Part shown: one piece after another, positions 9,008-17,294 of the stretch
Position numbering within the stretch: position 1 is the first letter of the stretch
How the letters are laid out: each line of letters starts with the position of its first letter
From: CAVOGJ01 sp963695405
GTDB lineage: Bacteria; Planctomycetota; Planctomycetia; Pirellulales; Pirellulaceae
Reading direction: 5' to 3'
Length of the DNA stretch: 64,000 bases
NCBI GenBank assembly: GCA_963695405.1
Contig: CAVOGJ010000012.1
Location: 1-64,000, forward strand
The notes under the pieces: generated by a model
Told to the model about the DNA's origin: nothing
The model's database searches: none
What the model saw: only the letters and a program-made list of their open reading frames with translations
Position numbers and translations under genes: made by a program

Positions 9008-10099
9008 TCACGCACCAGGCGGCAATAGGTACAGCGTCATGGCGAAGATCGTATAAACCCATAATAACAATACCCCGACGAACCAAGCCGACCGACCACT
9101 GTTCGTGACCAGCGCTGCGGTGAAGGTGGCGATCAGTACCATCACGATCGCGCCCGGCCAGAATTGCAGACCCATCGGCGTCGGGCCGATCCCGTAACTG
9201 GACAGCACGAGCACTGGTGCGACAAACAGTGCAATTTGTGAGGCACTCCCTAGCGCGATGCCCACGCTCAGGTCCAGCCGATCCTTACGAGCTGCCGAAA
9301 AAGCCGAACCCATCTCAGCCGCGCCCCCCACCAGCGACACCACGATGAAACCTACGAACGCGGGAGTCATCCCGAACGCTTCTGCCGCCTGCTGCACGGA
9401 TTCGACAAAAATCTCGCTCACCAGCGCGACCAATGCTGTAACAACGGCCAGCGTGGCCAGCGCAAATCCCAAGGGCCAAACCGCTTCGCCCTCTTCGGCG
9501 TGTTCAGCCCCGGCGAACAACTCGCGGTGCGTCTTGAGCGAGAACAGCATGCCCAGCCCGTAAGCCGTAATGAGGAGCACCGCCAGTCCCACGCTTACTT
9601 TCTGAGTGAACGCCGCGGCCTGCGGCGAGTCGACTTGGACCACCATCGAAGGAAACAACAGCGCGATTGAGGCCAGGAACAGTAGGCAGGCCTGGAAACG
9701 CGCGCCCAGCCGATTGTACTCCTGCACATGGTGCTTGAGTCCGCCGAGCAGAAACGAAGCGCCCAGTACGAACAAGGTATTGGTGACGATGGCACCTGCG
9801 ATCGAGGCCTTGACCAGCATGTATTCGCCCGCGCGTAACGCAGTCAGGGCGATGACCAGTTCGGTCAGGTTTCCCAGTGTGGCGTTCAGCAGTCCCCCCG
9901 CCGCATCACCCGTTTTGGCAGCCACAGATTCGGTCGCCAGACTCAGCAATGCGGCCAATGGCACGATGGCCAACACGGACAAAATAAAGAGCAACGTGTG
10001 TGCTTCCGGCCTGAGCTTGGAGGCGGCAAACACGACCGGTACGAACACCAGCAGCCCGAGCAGCGGGTTATCACGGATGTTCTTGAGTATCAAATACAT
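9008..10099 (-). CDS. cax: Ca2+/H+ antiporter, CaCA superfamily (Cax/ChaA type)
   Basis: A 363-residue integral membrane protein with about eleven hydrophobic helices. Both alpha-repeat motifs of the CaCA superfamily are present: GGLLNATLGNLTELVIALTA (residues ~88-107, with acidic Glu for cation binding) and its second counterpart GGAAEMGSAFSAARKDRLDL (residues ~258-277). An acidic loop (GAEHAEEGEAVW) separates the halves, as in Cax proteins. Predicted role: export of Ca2+ (or similar cation) from the cytoplasm in exchange for protons. GAGGA lies 5 bp before the ATG. It follows the glycyl radical activase gene by 125 bp on the same strand and could be read from the same operon. A degenerate copy of its 3' end lies at 6462-6590. 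Confidence 0.9.
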   Translation of the reverse strand: MYLILKNIRDNPLLGLLVFVPVVFAASKLRPEAHTLLFILSVLAIVPLAALLSLATESVAAKTGDAAGGLLNATLGNLTELVIALTALRAGEYMLVKASIAGAIVTNTLFVLGASFLLGGLKHHVQEYNRLGARFQACLLFLASIALLFPSMVVQVDSPQAAAFTQKVSVGLAVLLITAYGLGMLFSLKTHRELFAGAEHAEEGEAVWPLGFALATLAVVTALVALVSEIFVESVQQAAEAFGMTPAFVGFIVVSLVGGAAEMGSAFSAARKDRLDLSVGIALGSASQIALFVAPVLVLSSYGIGPTPMGLQFWPGAIVMVLIATFTAALVTNSGRSAWFVGVLLLWVYTIFAMTLYLLPPGA

Positions 10100-10223
10100 C
10101 GTTCCTCATCGATCCGAACCGGCAGTGAATGCAGCTCGGGCGTGCGTGTCTTGCCTTGGTCAGCAACCCGTCCGTGGCATCATGCCGTGCTTCCTGCACG
10201 AGGTATCCGCTTCGCATTCTTCC

Positions 10224-11192
10224 CTAATCGACAGCCGAGGTATGCGGACGGCGACCGAAGGCTTCGTCGATGATGGCTTGTAATTGCTGCACCGATTCCG
10301 TCGACGGCGACCTGAAGTCCTCCAGTTCGTACACACGGCCGAGGAACTCGTACTTGCCCAGACCAAAACGGTGATACGGCAACAACTCGTAGTCAATCAC
10401 GTTCTGGTAAGGGCGAATGAATGCCAGGACCGCCCGAATGTGTTCCTCATCGGCGTTCACGCCAGGAATCAGCGGGGTCCTGGCGATAAAGTCAATGTCG
10501 GGGAATGTCTCGTAAGCTCGCTTGAAGTTAGCCAGGATACGCGTGTTGTCTACTCCCGTCCACTTCTTGTGCCGCTCCGGAATCGTCAGTTTGTGGTCAT
10601 GGAGCATGGTATCGACATGAGTCAGGACCTTTGCAACGAACTCCCAGGGAACATTGCAGGCGGTTTCAATCGCTGTGTTGATGCCGCGATTGTGGGCTTC
10701 TTCAAGTAGCGCGGCACTAAAGTCGGGCTGTAACAGACACTCGCCGCCACTTAACGTCATGCCGCCGCCGGAATTGCGGTAGAAGGAGGCGTCTTTTTCC
10801 ACCTCGTCCAGCACCTGGTCGACGGTCATCTCTTCGCCAAACATGTACAGCGCGGCCGTGGGACAAAGCGCGGTGTGTTCCGCCGCGCAATCACTGGCCA
10901 GATCCCAGTTCACATGCACTTTGTCATCCGGGCCGTCCAGCGTGTAGAACGCGCCCTCCGGGAACGGTGACTGCAGACACAAGCCGCATTCCTTCTTGCC
11001 AACGCACAGGTTGGCGTCGTAGCCAAGTTCAGGCTTAGGGCGGATGCTCTCCGGATTGCTGCACCACTTGCAACGCAACGAACAGCCCTTCAGGAAGACC
11101 GTGGTGCGGGTGCCAGGGCCGTCGTGGCTGCAATAACGCTGGATGTTCAGGACTCGACCGGTCAAGGCGGGAGATTTGGTGGCTTGGCTCAC
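10224..11192 (-). CDS. glycyl radical enzyme activase (radical SAM)
   Basis: The 322-residue protein has the radical-SAM cluster motif C37-x3-C41-x2-C44 (GCSLRCKWCSNPES) after DGPGTRTTVFLKG, a glycine-rich SAM-contact motif (GGGMTLSGGECLLQ) and the overall layout of PflA-like activases. A Cys-containing insert (CVGKKECGLC ... CPTAALYMFG) resembles the auxiliary Fe-S insert found in activases of glycyl radical enzymes other than pyruvate formate-lyase, though with fewer classical ferredoxin spacings. It would abstract a hydrogen from Gly795 of the enzyme encoded at 12535-14997, using S-adenosylmethionine under anoxic conditions. The GTG start overlaps the stop of the phosphofructokinase-like gene by 4 bp (GTGA), a sign of translational coupling. 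Confidence 0.9.
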   Translation of the reverse strand: MSQATKSPALTGRVLNIQRYCSHDGPGTRTTVFLKGCSLRCKWCSNPESIRPKPELGYDANLCVGKKECGLCLQSPFPEGAFYTLDGPDDKVHVNWDLASDCAAEHTALCPTAALYMFGEEMTVDQVLDEVEKDASFYRNSGGGMTLSGGECLLQPDFSAALLEEAHNRGINTAIETACNVPWEFVAKVLTHVDTMLHDHKLTIPERHKKWTGVDNTRILANFKRAYETFPDIDFIARTPLIPGVNADEEHIRAVLAFIRPYQNVIDYELLPYHRFGLGKYEFLGRVYELEDFRSPSTESVQQLQAIIDEAFGRRPHTSAVD

Positions 11193-12364
11193 GATTGGTT
11201 CCCTCCAAAAAAGATGCCTAGGGAACGGGCAATCTGAAGGAATTGGTTGTCAACGTGCACCGTTCTGACTTTGTTAATCGCTTCTCCCAGAGGCACAAAC
11301 TTGATGTCGGGTGGAACGAACGCGACCATGTTTCCATCGTGGCCAGTATTAAGAGCTTGGACGGCCGCGGCGCCGTACGCCAGGCCCAACTGTCGGTCCA
11401 CGGCGGATGAAGCACCACCGCGGACCCAGGGTCCCAGGACCATTGGCTTGGCAGCCAAATCGGTGCGCCGTTGAAGTCCATTGGCAACTGTCTCGGCCGC
11501 ACATCCAGAGCGGTTGATGGCGTGCGTTCCACTCGGCTCGGTGGCCATGGGTGACAACGATGCCTTTAGTGAATTGACGGCTGGTTCGGAGTCGGCCGTT
11601 TTCGCGACTGCCACGAACCGTGCTCCCTGGGCGACCACGACCAGGCCGAACGGCCGCTGGGCGTTGACGCGTGATTGCAGTTCGGCTGCCAGCTCGTCCA
11701 GGTTGCAGGGCACTTCGGGAATTAACACCGCGTCGGCACCGGCGGCGATAGCGGACTGCAGGGCCAGCCAGCCGGCTTGCTCGCCGAGCACTTCCACAAC
11801 AAAGACCTGCTGAGATGCTTGTGCCGCCTGTCGAGCCCGATCGAGCATTTCGATGGTGAAGCTCAGCGTGCTGTTGAAACCAAAGGAAACCAATGTTGAT
11901 GCGATGTCGTTCTCGATCGATCGCGGCACGCAGATCGTATTCAGGCCTTTCTGATTCAACTTGTAAAGGATGCTCAGCCCCTGCATTCCGACGACAGAAA
12001 TCACTGCATCGATGTCTTCCGATTTGAGCGTGGCCAACAGTTGATCCGACATGTCGCGTTCCTCCAGCATGCCGTATTCGTCTTCGCACCTCACTTGAAA
12101 GGGGTCGACGCGGCGGGACATGCCGAGCAGGCGGCTTCCGGAGGGGTCGAGGTTGTCGATCAACGCCGGACCCAGTGGCATTAGCCCACCGTCCGGGTAT
12201 TGCTCGGGGTTCAATACTCCGCCGAATCCGTCGCGAATTCCGACGAGCTCCCACCCCAGTCTCGTGGCCGCGAGCGCTGCCCCTCTAATCACGGCGTTGA
12301 GTCCCGGCACGAAGCCAGCCCCCACGTTGATCGCAATTCGTCTCTTGGTTTTATCCATGTTCAT
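11189..12364 (-). CDS. divergent phosphofructokinase-like protein
   Basis: The 391-residue protein follows the PFK fold from end to end: RIAINVGAGFVPGLNAVIRG at the N-terminus, GWELVGIRDGFGGV, PRSIENDI, VFVVEVLGEQAGWLAL, DAVLIPEVPCNLDEL, RGGASSAVDRQLG. Key catalytic signatures are altered. The usual GGDAPG nucleotide loop reads GAGFVPG (residues 15-21), the ATP/PPi-binding GGDGS reads VGMQGL (125-130), the TIDND motif with the catalytic Asp reads SIEND (149-153), and MGR reads LGE. It may therefore be an inactive, regulatory or re-purposed kinase homologue. It sits between the glycyl radical enzyme and its activase and overlaps the latter by 4 bp, so its job is probably tied to that enzyme. 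It should not be called 6-phosphofructokinase without assay. Confidence 0.75.
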   Translation of the reverse strand: MNMDKTKRRIAINVGAGFVPGLNAVIRGAALAATRLGWELVGIRDGFGGVLNPEQYPDGGLMPLGPALIDNLDPSGSRLLGMSRRVDPFQVRCEDEYGMLEERDMSDQLLATLKSEDIDAVISVVGMQGLSILYKLNQKGLNTICVPRSIENDIASTLVSFGFNSTLSFTIEMLDRARQAAQASQQVFVVEVLGEQAGWLALQSAIAAGADAVLIPEVPCNLDELAAELQSRVNAQRPFGLVVVAQGARFVAVAKTADSEPAVNSLKASLSPMATEPSGTHAINRSGCAAETVANGLQRRTDLAAKPMVLGPWVRGGASSAVDRQLGLAYGAAAVQALNTGHDGNMVAFVPPDIKFVPLGEAINKVRTVHVDNQFLQIARSLGIFFGGNQS

Positions 12365-12387
12365 TGCCTTGATCGGAGTTTAAAAAG

Positions 12388-12449
12388 TGTCGCCTTTCGC
12401 TGCGAAAGTTGCGTTCTTCATTTCTTTCGCGGAGCGAAAGACGACAATC
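12388..12449. repeat. REP-like palindrome, copy D, inside the glycyl radical operon
   Basis: GTGTCGCCTTTCGCTGCGAAAG and CTTTCGCGGAGCGAAAGACGACAAT flank a short core; it has lost two bases of the left arm relative to copies B and C. It lies in the 170-bp gap between the enzyme gene and the phosphofructokinase-like gene, where a transcript hairpin could alter relative expression of the two. Confidence 0.85.
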
Positions 12450-12534
12450 AAAGACCGCTCGGTGTTTGGTTCTTGTCACAGAGCTGGCGGAAACGGCGTG
12501 ACCCATGGCCACGCCGCACCGATTCAGTGGAGCG

Positions 12535-14997
12535 TCAAGAGCATCTCTGCAAGGTCCGCTCGATGACCTCGTTCTGCACGCCAACATGAAGCTGCGTGAA
12601 GAAGGCGCTGAAACCAGCCACCCGGACGACTAGGTCGCGGTAGTTCTCCGGATGCTTCTGGGCGTCTCTCAGCTTCTCGGTATCCAGCACGTTGAACTGG
12701 ACGTGGTAGCCACCATTTTCGAACAAGGTTCTGACCAGGTTCAGCATGCTGTCCCGGCCCTTGCGGGTGTCGAGTTGATCTGGTGGGAGCTTCATGTTCA
12801 TGTGCGTGGCGCACCACTTCACAGGATCATTGCCCTTCGTGGCAGACATGATCAGCGCGGTAGCTCCCTGGGTGTCGGTCCCCGGCATGGCCGACAGGCT
12901 TCCATCGCTGAGTGCCACCCCGGCCTTCTTGCCGGTAGGCAATGCACCGGTCACCAGGCCCATCAGGTTGTGGACACTCTTGGTGTACTGGTCCAGCGAC
13001 ACCTTCATGTTCTTGTCAACGTAGGCTCCGCCCCCGTCCACATTGTTGAAGGCCGCGAGAACGCTGTCATTGACCCTGCGAACCATGAAGTCCACTTCAT
13101 CGATGTCGTTGCCGTATTTGGGCGCCTCCTCGTAGCACATCTTCCGGACCTTCTCGTGCTCGCCTTCGAAGTTGGCCGCCAGTGCTGCCTTCAGTTCAGC
13201 CATGGTCAGTTTCTTCTTGTCGAATACCAGATCCTTGATGGCCATCAGTCCATTGCCGGCATCCACGCCGCCCACGGAAATCTGGGCGACCGTGTAGTAG
13301 TTGGCACCGCCCTTCCAGGTTTCGGTGCCGGTCTCGATGCATCCTTTCGTCAGGACGGAGCGCCAGGTACAGGGCAGGAAATCCGCATTCAGCATGCTTG
13401 CGATCCAGGCCCCCCGGCGAAGGACGTCCTCACAGAACTGAAGCTGCTTCTCGAAGGCCGCATAGAGTTCCTCGAAGTTCTTGAAGCTCTCCGGATCTCC
13501 CGTCTCGGGCCCGACCTGCTTCTTGATGCGCGGGTCGAATCCGTTGTTCAGGGTCAGCTCGAGGATCTTGCCGAGGTTGGGCTGGCCCTCCACCGGGTGG
13601 CCAGTCTCGTAGGGAATGTAACTTCCCACGCAGGCCCCGACGCAGGTGCGCCGGGCCTTCCCCAGGGGAAGAGCGCCATTCCTCTCGGTGTGACCCCAGA
13701 GATACAGGGCGCGTTGCACCATCACATCGGCATTGACGAACTGGGGCATGCCGACACCGGTGGCAATGCAATCGAGGACTTTCTCAAGGAACTTGCCCGG
13801 TGTTTTCGGAGTAAGCGCACAAGACAAGGGAGGCTGGGGGTAGGACAAGTAAGTACATGCATCGAGGATCGCGTAGTCCATCTCCGCGGTGGCATCTTGG
13901 CCGTCCTCAGTGTAGCCCGCGAGGGTGATGCTCTGTCCCAGGTCGGCGGAGTTCTGAATTTTGACCTTCTCGCCATAGTAGTAGTTGATCTCGTTCAGCC
14001 TGATGACGAGATTCTTGAACATGAAGACCGCGTCGTCATAGTCAATCAACCCGGCGGCCTTGTCAGCCTGGAGATAGGGGTCGAAGTTCTGACCGAGGTA
14101 GGCCTCGGAGTAGCCGCAGCCGACCTGTTCGAGCTCTGCTGCCAGATGACAGAAGAAGTGGCACTGCATGGCCTCGCGCAGATTGCGGGCGGGATGCTCG
14201 GGAACGTGTTCGCAGGTTTCCGCGATCGCGATCAGCTCCGCCTTGCGGACTTCGTCTTTCTCCTTCGCAGCCATCTCACGAGCCAGTTCGGCATAACGGT
14301 TCGCCCAGCGGATCATCGCCTTCATCACGATGAGGCTGGCCTGGTAAAAGTAGAGCTTCTCCGTGTTTTCCAGACGCATTTCCAGGGCCATCATCCGCTC
14401 CTCGACGTCCTTGATCATGCTGGAGAGACCCTCGCGGTAAACCTGCGGGTAGTTGAGGTTGCCGCCGCCCCCCGGCCAGTCGTGGAACGGGATCACGAGG
14501 CCGGATTCGTAACACGGGGTCGGATCGAAACCATAGCGCTGTTTGAATATCGACTCTGTCCGGCTCTTGAGCCCACGCTTGTCCCAGTAATCGAGCGCCC
14601 ACGCATTGGCTTCCCGGTCTTCCTCGGTTTTCGACTTCTCAACCGTTTTCTCTTCCTTCATCCATATGACGTTCCATTCTGGATTGGGATAGATCGCCAT
14701 GTAGCTGCTCGCCATGGTGCCCACGAAGAGGTTGTCGTCGATGAAAATCTTCTTGCGTTCCAGCATGGCTGCCAAGAACTTGGCACGCCGGAGAATCTGT
14801 GCTTCACCGGGCGTAGTTTCATACACCTCTTTCATGATCCTGATCCGCTCGAAATCGAGCTCCTGAGGTGTGCTTCTCTGCCGTTCCTTCAGCCGATCGA
14901 TCCGTGCGTCATCTGCCGTGACTCGTGCTGTGGACTCGCTCTGGTCAGCAGGCGCATGTTTCTCGGTCTGCGTTTCTCTTGTGACTGTGGTACTCAT
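12535..14997 (-). CDS. glycyl radical enzyme of unknown substrate (pyruvate formate-lyase superfamily)
   Basis: The 820-residue protein has the superfamily's C-terminal glycyl radical loop, RVAGFSAFF, with Gly795 as the radical site. The active-site thiyl loop is probably RRTCVGACVGSY (residues 449-460) with Cys452 and Cys456; the CVE signature of dehydratase-, decarboxylase- and lyase-type members, whose Glu acts as base, is not seen. Other conserved blocks are RRAKFLAAMLERKKIFIDDNLFVG near the N-terminus and LPTGKKAGVALSDGSLSAMPG (residues 686-706). The length fits the family. Substrate cannot be read from sequence. A RBS (AAAAGGA) precedes the ATG, and a conserved bipartite motif lies ~220 bp upstream. 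The operon continues with the PFK-like protein and the activase. A 788-residue open frame on the opposite strand is only a shadow. Confidence 0.9.
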   Translation of the reverse strand: MSTTVTRETQTEKHAPADQSESTARVTADDARIDRLKERQRSTPQELDFERIRIMKEVYETTPGEAQILRRAKFLAAMLERKKIFIDDNLFVGTMASSYMAIYPNPEWNVIWMKEEKTVEKSKTEEDREANAWALDYWDKRGLKSRTESIFKQRYGFDPTPCYESGLVIPFHDWPGGGGNLNYPQVYREGLSSMIKDVEERMMALEMRLENTEKLYFYQASLIVMKAMIRWANRYAELAREMAAKEKDEVRKAELIAIAETCEHVPEHPARNLREAMQCHFFCHLAAELEQVGCGYSEAYLGQNFDPYLQADKAAGLIDYDDAVFMFKNLVIRLNEINYYYGEKVKIQNSADLGQSITLAGYTEDGQDATAEMDYAILDACTYLSYPQPPLSCALTPKTPGKFLEKVLDCIATGVGMPQFVNADVMVQRALYLWGHTERNGALPLGKARRTCVGACVGSYIPYETGHPVEGQPNLGKILELTLNNGFDPRIKKQVGPETGDPESFKNFEELYAAFEKQLQFCEDVLRRGAWIASMLNADFLPCTWRSVLTKGCIETGTETWKGGANYYTVAQISVGGVDAGNGLMAIKDLVFDKKKLTMAELKAALAANFEGEHEKVRKMCYEEAPKYGNDIDEVDFMVRRVNDSVLAAFNNVDGGGAYVDKNMKVSLDQYTKSVHNLMGLVTGALPTGKKAGVALSDGSLSAMPGTDTQGATALIMSATKGNDPVKWCATHMNMKLPPDQLDTRKGRDSMLNLVRTLFENGGYHVQFNVLDTEKLRDAQKHPENYRDLVVRVAGFSAFFTQLHVGVQNEVIERTLQRCS

Positions 14998-15215
14998 GTT
15001 CCTGGTCCTTTTGGCTAGTTGTTCTCTTGCGGCATCTGATGAACTGCGGCGCTCACTGGTTCACCAAAGATGTTCGTCCTGACGGCCATCGTTGCGTTAC
15101 GAAACGACCGCCCTTATGTCCGACCGCCAGCTGGCAAGAACTGAGCCGACTTTAGTAACGTCGCCGAGTCGTTCTCACATAGCGGGTTATTTTCCCGTTT
15201 GTCTGGCGAACCTGC

Positions 15216-15256
15216 TATTCGCAAAAGTACGACAGCGGCGTTGCGCAATGCGCAAT
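15216..15256 (-). promoter_or_regulatory. bipartite upstream motif, copy 1 (glycyl radical operon)
   Basis: On the plus strand this reads ATTCGCAAAAGTACGA, nine bases, TGCGCAATGCGCAAT. The same two half-sites with exactly nine intervening, unconserved bases recur at 18709-18752 and 26499-26540. All three lie upstream of minus-strand operons. This copy is ~220 bp upstream of the glycyl radical enzyme start. It contains the direct repeat TTGCGCAT (minus strand). Probably a binding site or promoter element; the factor is unknown. Confidence 0.6.
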
Positions 15257-15377
15257 GGCCCGTCCGGATGAGGGTGGTTGGGGCCGGGCAATATTCGTGT
15301 CCTGATGCCGCCCGATTTCTGGATGAACGACAGGGTAGGGGGGCTTATTGGGGAACCTGGGGACCGCGAGCCAGGAG

Positions 15378-15773
15378 CTAGTTGCTCGGGAGTCTGCCTT
15401 GAGAAGTTCTAATCCCTCCAGCGATCAGCACCCAGCCGCCGACGATTGTTCCCGCCAGGGGCCAGGGAGCCCCCACGACGACGCCGGCAACGAGCGCCTT
15501 GAGGACCGCCTTCCAAAGTCGATCCCCGGCGATCCATTTCTGCAGGATCAAAGCTCCACCCCCACCCACGAAAAAGCCGATGGCCATCACGATCGGCGTT
15601 GCCAGGCCCGCAGTCACCAGGTTCGACGAAAACAGCAACCAGTCCCACGCGAGGATCCAGATCCCGGTGAGAGGAAGCAGTAAACCGCGATCCGGATCGA
15701 TCAACCAGCGGAATGGACCACCGGCCGGATCGGTCACCAGCTTTCCTTGAGATATTGGACTCTGGTCAGACAT
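15378..15773 (-). CDS. small hypothetical membrane protein
   Basis: A 131-residue frame with four hydrophobic segments (LLLPLTGIWILAWDWLLFSS, TPIVMAIGFFVGGGGALIL, VLKALVAGVVVGAPW, IVGGWVLIAGGI). I do not recognise the family. Its start is 42 bp past the end of the rhodanese gene on the same strand, so it is probably the last gene of the desulfinase/nitroreductase/rhodanese operon. The ribosome binding site is weak. Confidence 0.6.
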   Translation of the reverse strand: MSDQSPISQGKLVTDPAGGPFRWLIDPDRGLLLPLTGIWILAWDWLLFSSNLVTAGLATPIVMAIGFFVGGGGALILQKWIAGDRLWKAVLKALVAGVVVGAPWPLAGTIVGGWVLIAGGIRTSQGRLPSN

Positions 15774-15815
15774 GCGGCTGATTCTGGATGCGGCAGTGCG
15801 CTAGGAAACGGTCCA

Positions 15816-16436
15816 CTATTTCGCTGTGCCTTCCGCCAGGATGAGTTTCTCGGGGTCGATGCCGTAGGTCCACGGCGCTGAGTTCTTCCAGCCGTTCCTC
15901 ATCCGCTTTCCAATAAAGACGCTTTCTGGATCTTCCACCTTGTCCCCTTCGAACCCATCCGTGACGTTGAAGACGTTTGTGAACCCGGCGGATGCTAATT
16001 GGTCGACGGCCTTGGCAGAGCGGCCCCCTGATCGGCACATCAGCAACAGGGTGTCTTCCGGCGTGGCCAGCCTTTGGACTTCGGCGACAAAATCCGGATT
16101 CGCCTTTGCACCGTATTCAGTCTGGCCGTTCTTTCGCTGATAGGTCACAAACGCCATGGGAATATTCAAGGCCATTTCCGGGTGACCGACAAATGCGTAC
16201 TCCTCCGGAGTCCTCACATCGATCACCTTCACCGTGTCCGGCGACGTCTTCCACTTTTCATAGGCCTCCGCGGCGGTCACGTACAGCCCGAGCGTCGTTT
16301 GTTTCTCTGGGGGAAGTTCGGCGTTCTTCCTCTGTCCGAAGATAGCCGGCGGTACCACCCAGGCGAAGATGACAACCAGCACACCGATGGCGATCGAATG
16401 GCTTTTGCATATCCCAGGCCATGTTGTTGACTGCAT
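15816..16436 (-). CDS. membrane-anchored single-domain rhodanese
   Basis: The N-terminus has an uncleaved or cleavable hydrophobic segment (IAIGVLVVIFAWVVPPAIFG, residues 16-34), so the domain lies outside the cytoplasmic membrane. The rhodanese domain (~50-185) has VKVIDVRTPEEYAFVGHPE, NIPMAF and the active-site loop C134-RSGGRS. Such domains carry sulfane sulfur as a Cys persulfide or release it to thiophilic acceptors such as cyanide or sulfite. A good site (GGAGAACAGG) precedes the ATG. It lies 21 bp downstream of the ferredoxin-nitroreductase gene and is likely co-transcribed with it and with the desulfinase-like gene, suggesting that sulfur released there is handled here. Confidence 0.85.
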   Translation of the reverse strand: MQSTTWPGICKSHSIAIGVLVVIFAWVVPPAIFGQRKNAELPPEKQTTLGLYVTAAEAYEKWKTSPDTVKVIDVRTPEEYAFVGHPEMALNIPMAFVTYQRKNGQTEYGAKANPDFVAEVQRLATPEDTLLLMCRSGGRSAKAVDQLASAGFTNVFNVTDGFEGDKVEDPESVFIGKRMRNGWKNSAPWTYGIDPEKLILAEGTAK

Positions 16437-16457
16437 CCTGTTCTCCTTAGTCCGACG

Positions 16458-17294
16458 TCATCGCCAAGTCACATCGGCGGGCTTTCTAGTGGGAATGCGG
16501 TGGTATTGCTCAGCCGGGTAACCGATCACGAATGTGCCATAAGGAATGCATCCTTCCGGCATGTTCAACGCCTCGATCAGAGGTTGGTAGGCTTGACTGG
16601 CTGTGTTGATGCTTCCTGTAAAAGTGGTTCCCAAACCGAGTCCGGTTGCTGCCAATTGGCAATAGGCGATGGCAATCATGGCCGCCGGTGGCGCCGTTCG
16701 CTCATCGTGTGGCGCATAAGCCTGGATAATGCAGGGAGCGCCTCTGGAAATGCGATCTTTACCACCATCCCACGCTTCGACAAATACTTCGAGTTTTGCT
16801 TCTTGATAGAGCGCTGGGTTCGTCTCCTTGACGTTTTTCATCCAGTCGATGGTCATCCCGGCGATACGGTGAACCTGGGCCGCATCGTTCATCACGAGCC
16901 AGCGTATGACCTGGCGGTTCGCCCCGTTTGGCGCCCACCGGGCGACATCCAACATCTGCAGGAGCTTTTCTCTTTCGACGGGTTTGTTGATGTAACCTCG
17001 CACGGAACGCCGCGAGATCAGAAATTGTCTGACCCGATCCCACCTGGGGATCAGATGAATATCGATCGGCTCGCAGTCCTCAGGCCCCATCGACCGCTGA
17101 TGCATGGCGCCTGTCGGGCAAATTGCGACGCAGTGACCGCAGTCGATACACAAATCCCACGAGTTTTCGATAGGTACCGGGAAATCCTCTTTAGTAATCA
17201 AGCCACCTGGGCAGGCCCTGATGCAACCGCCGCAGGTAATACATCGACTCTCATCAACTTTGATGATTGCATCCATTTCATAGGCGGTCGACAT
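16458..17294 (-). CDS. ferredoxin-nitroreductase fusion flavoprotein
   Basis: The ATG at 17294 has a strong AGGAGG at ideal spacing, so I treat it as the start although the frame is open upstream into the desulfinase-like gene. Residues ~15-75 hold two [4Fe-4S] motifs (CITCGGCIRACPGG and CIDCGHCVAICPTGA). The rest is a FMN nitroreductase fold: ISRRSVRGYINKPVEREKLL (FMN phosphate contact), ARWAPNGANRQ, and ATGLGLGTTFTGSI near the C-terminus. Family members pass electrons from ferredoxin clusters to FMN to reduce nitro groups, quinones or unknown acceptors. Total ~278 residues. Position directly after the desulfinase-like gene suggests it could supply reducing power to it or to an oxygenase-like partner; the substrate is unknown. 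Confidence 0.8.
   Translation of the reverse strand: MSTAYEMDAIIKVDESRCITCGGCIRACPGGLITKEDFPVPIENSWDLCIDCGHCVAICPTGAMHQRSMGPEDCEPIDIHLIPRWDRVRQFLISRRSVRGYINKPVEREKLLQMLDVARWAPNGANRQVIRWLVMNDAAQVHRIAGMTIDWMKNVKETNPALYQEAKLEVFVEAWDGGKDRISRGAPCIIQAYAPHDERTAPPAAMIAIAYCQLAATGLGLGTTFTGSINTASQAYQPLIEALNMPEGCIPYGTFVIGYPAEQYHRIPTRKPADVTWR

Noticed and set aside
8815..9015. N-terminal extension of the SnoaL-like protein
   Set aside because: It would translate two REP-like palindromes; the ATG at 8814 has the ribosome binding site and signal peptide.
12652..15018. 788-residue plus-strand open frame
   Set aside because: It lies exactly opposite the glycyl radical enzyme gene, has no ribosome binding site and matches nothing; it is the antisense shadow of a well-conserved gene.
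15216..15256. Sigma-54 type promoter in the bipartite motif
   Set aside because: On the minus strand TGTCGTACTTTTGC resembles TGGCAC-N5-TTGC, but the GG is missing and the GG-to-GC spacing is one base short; the other copies fit no better.
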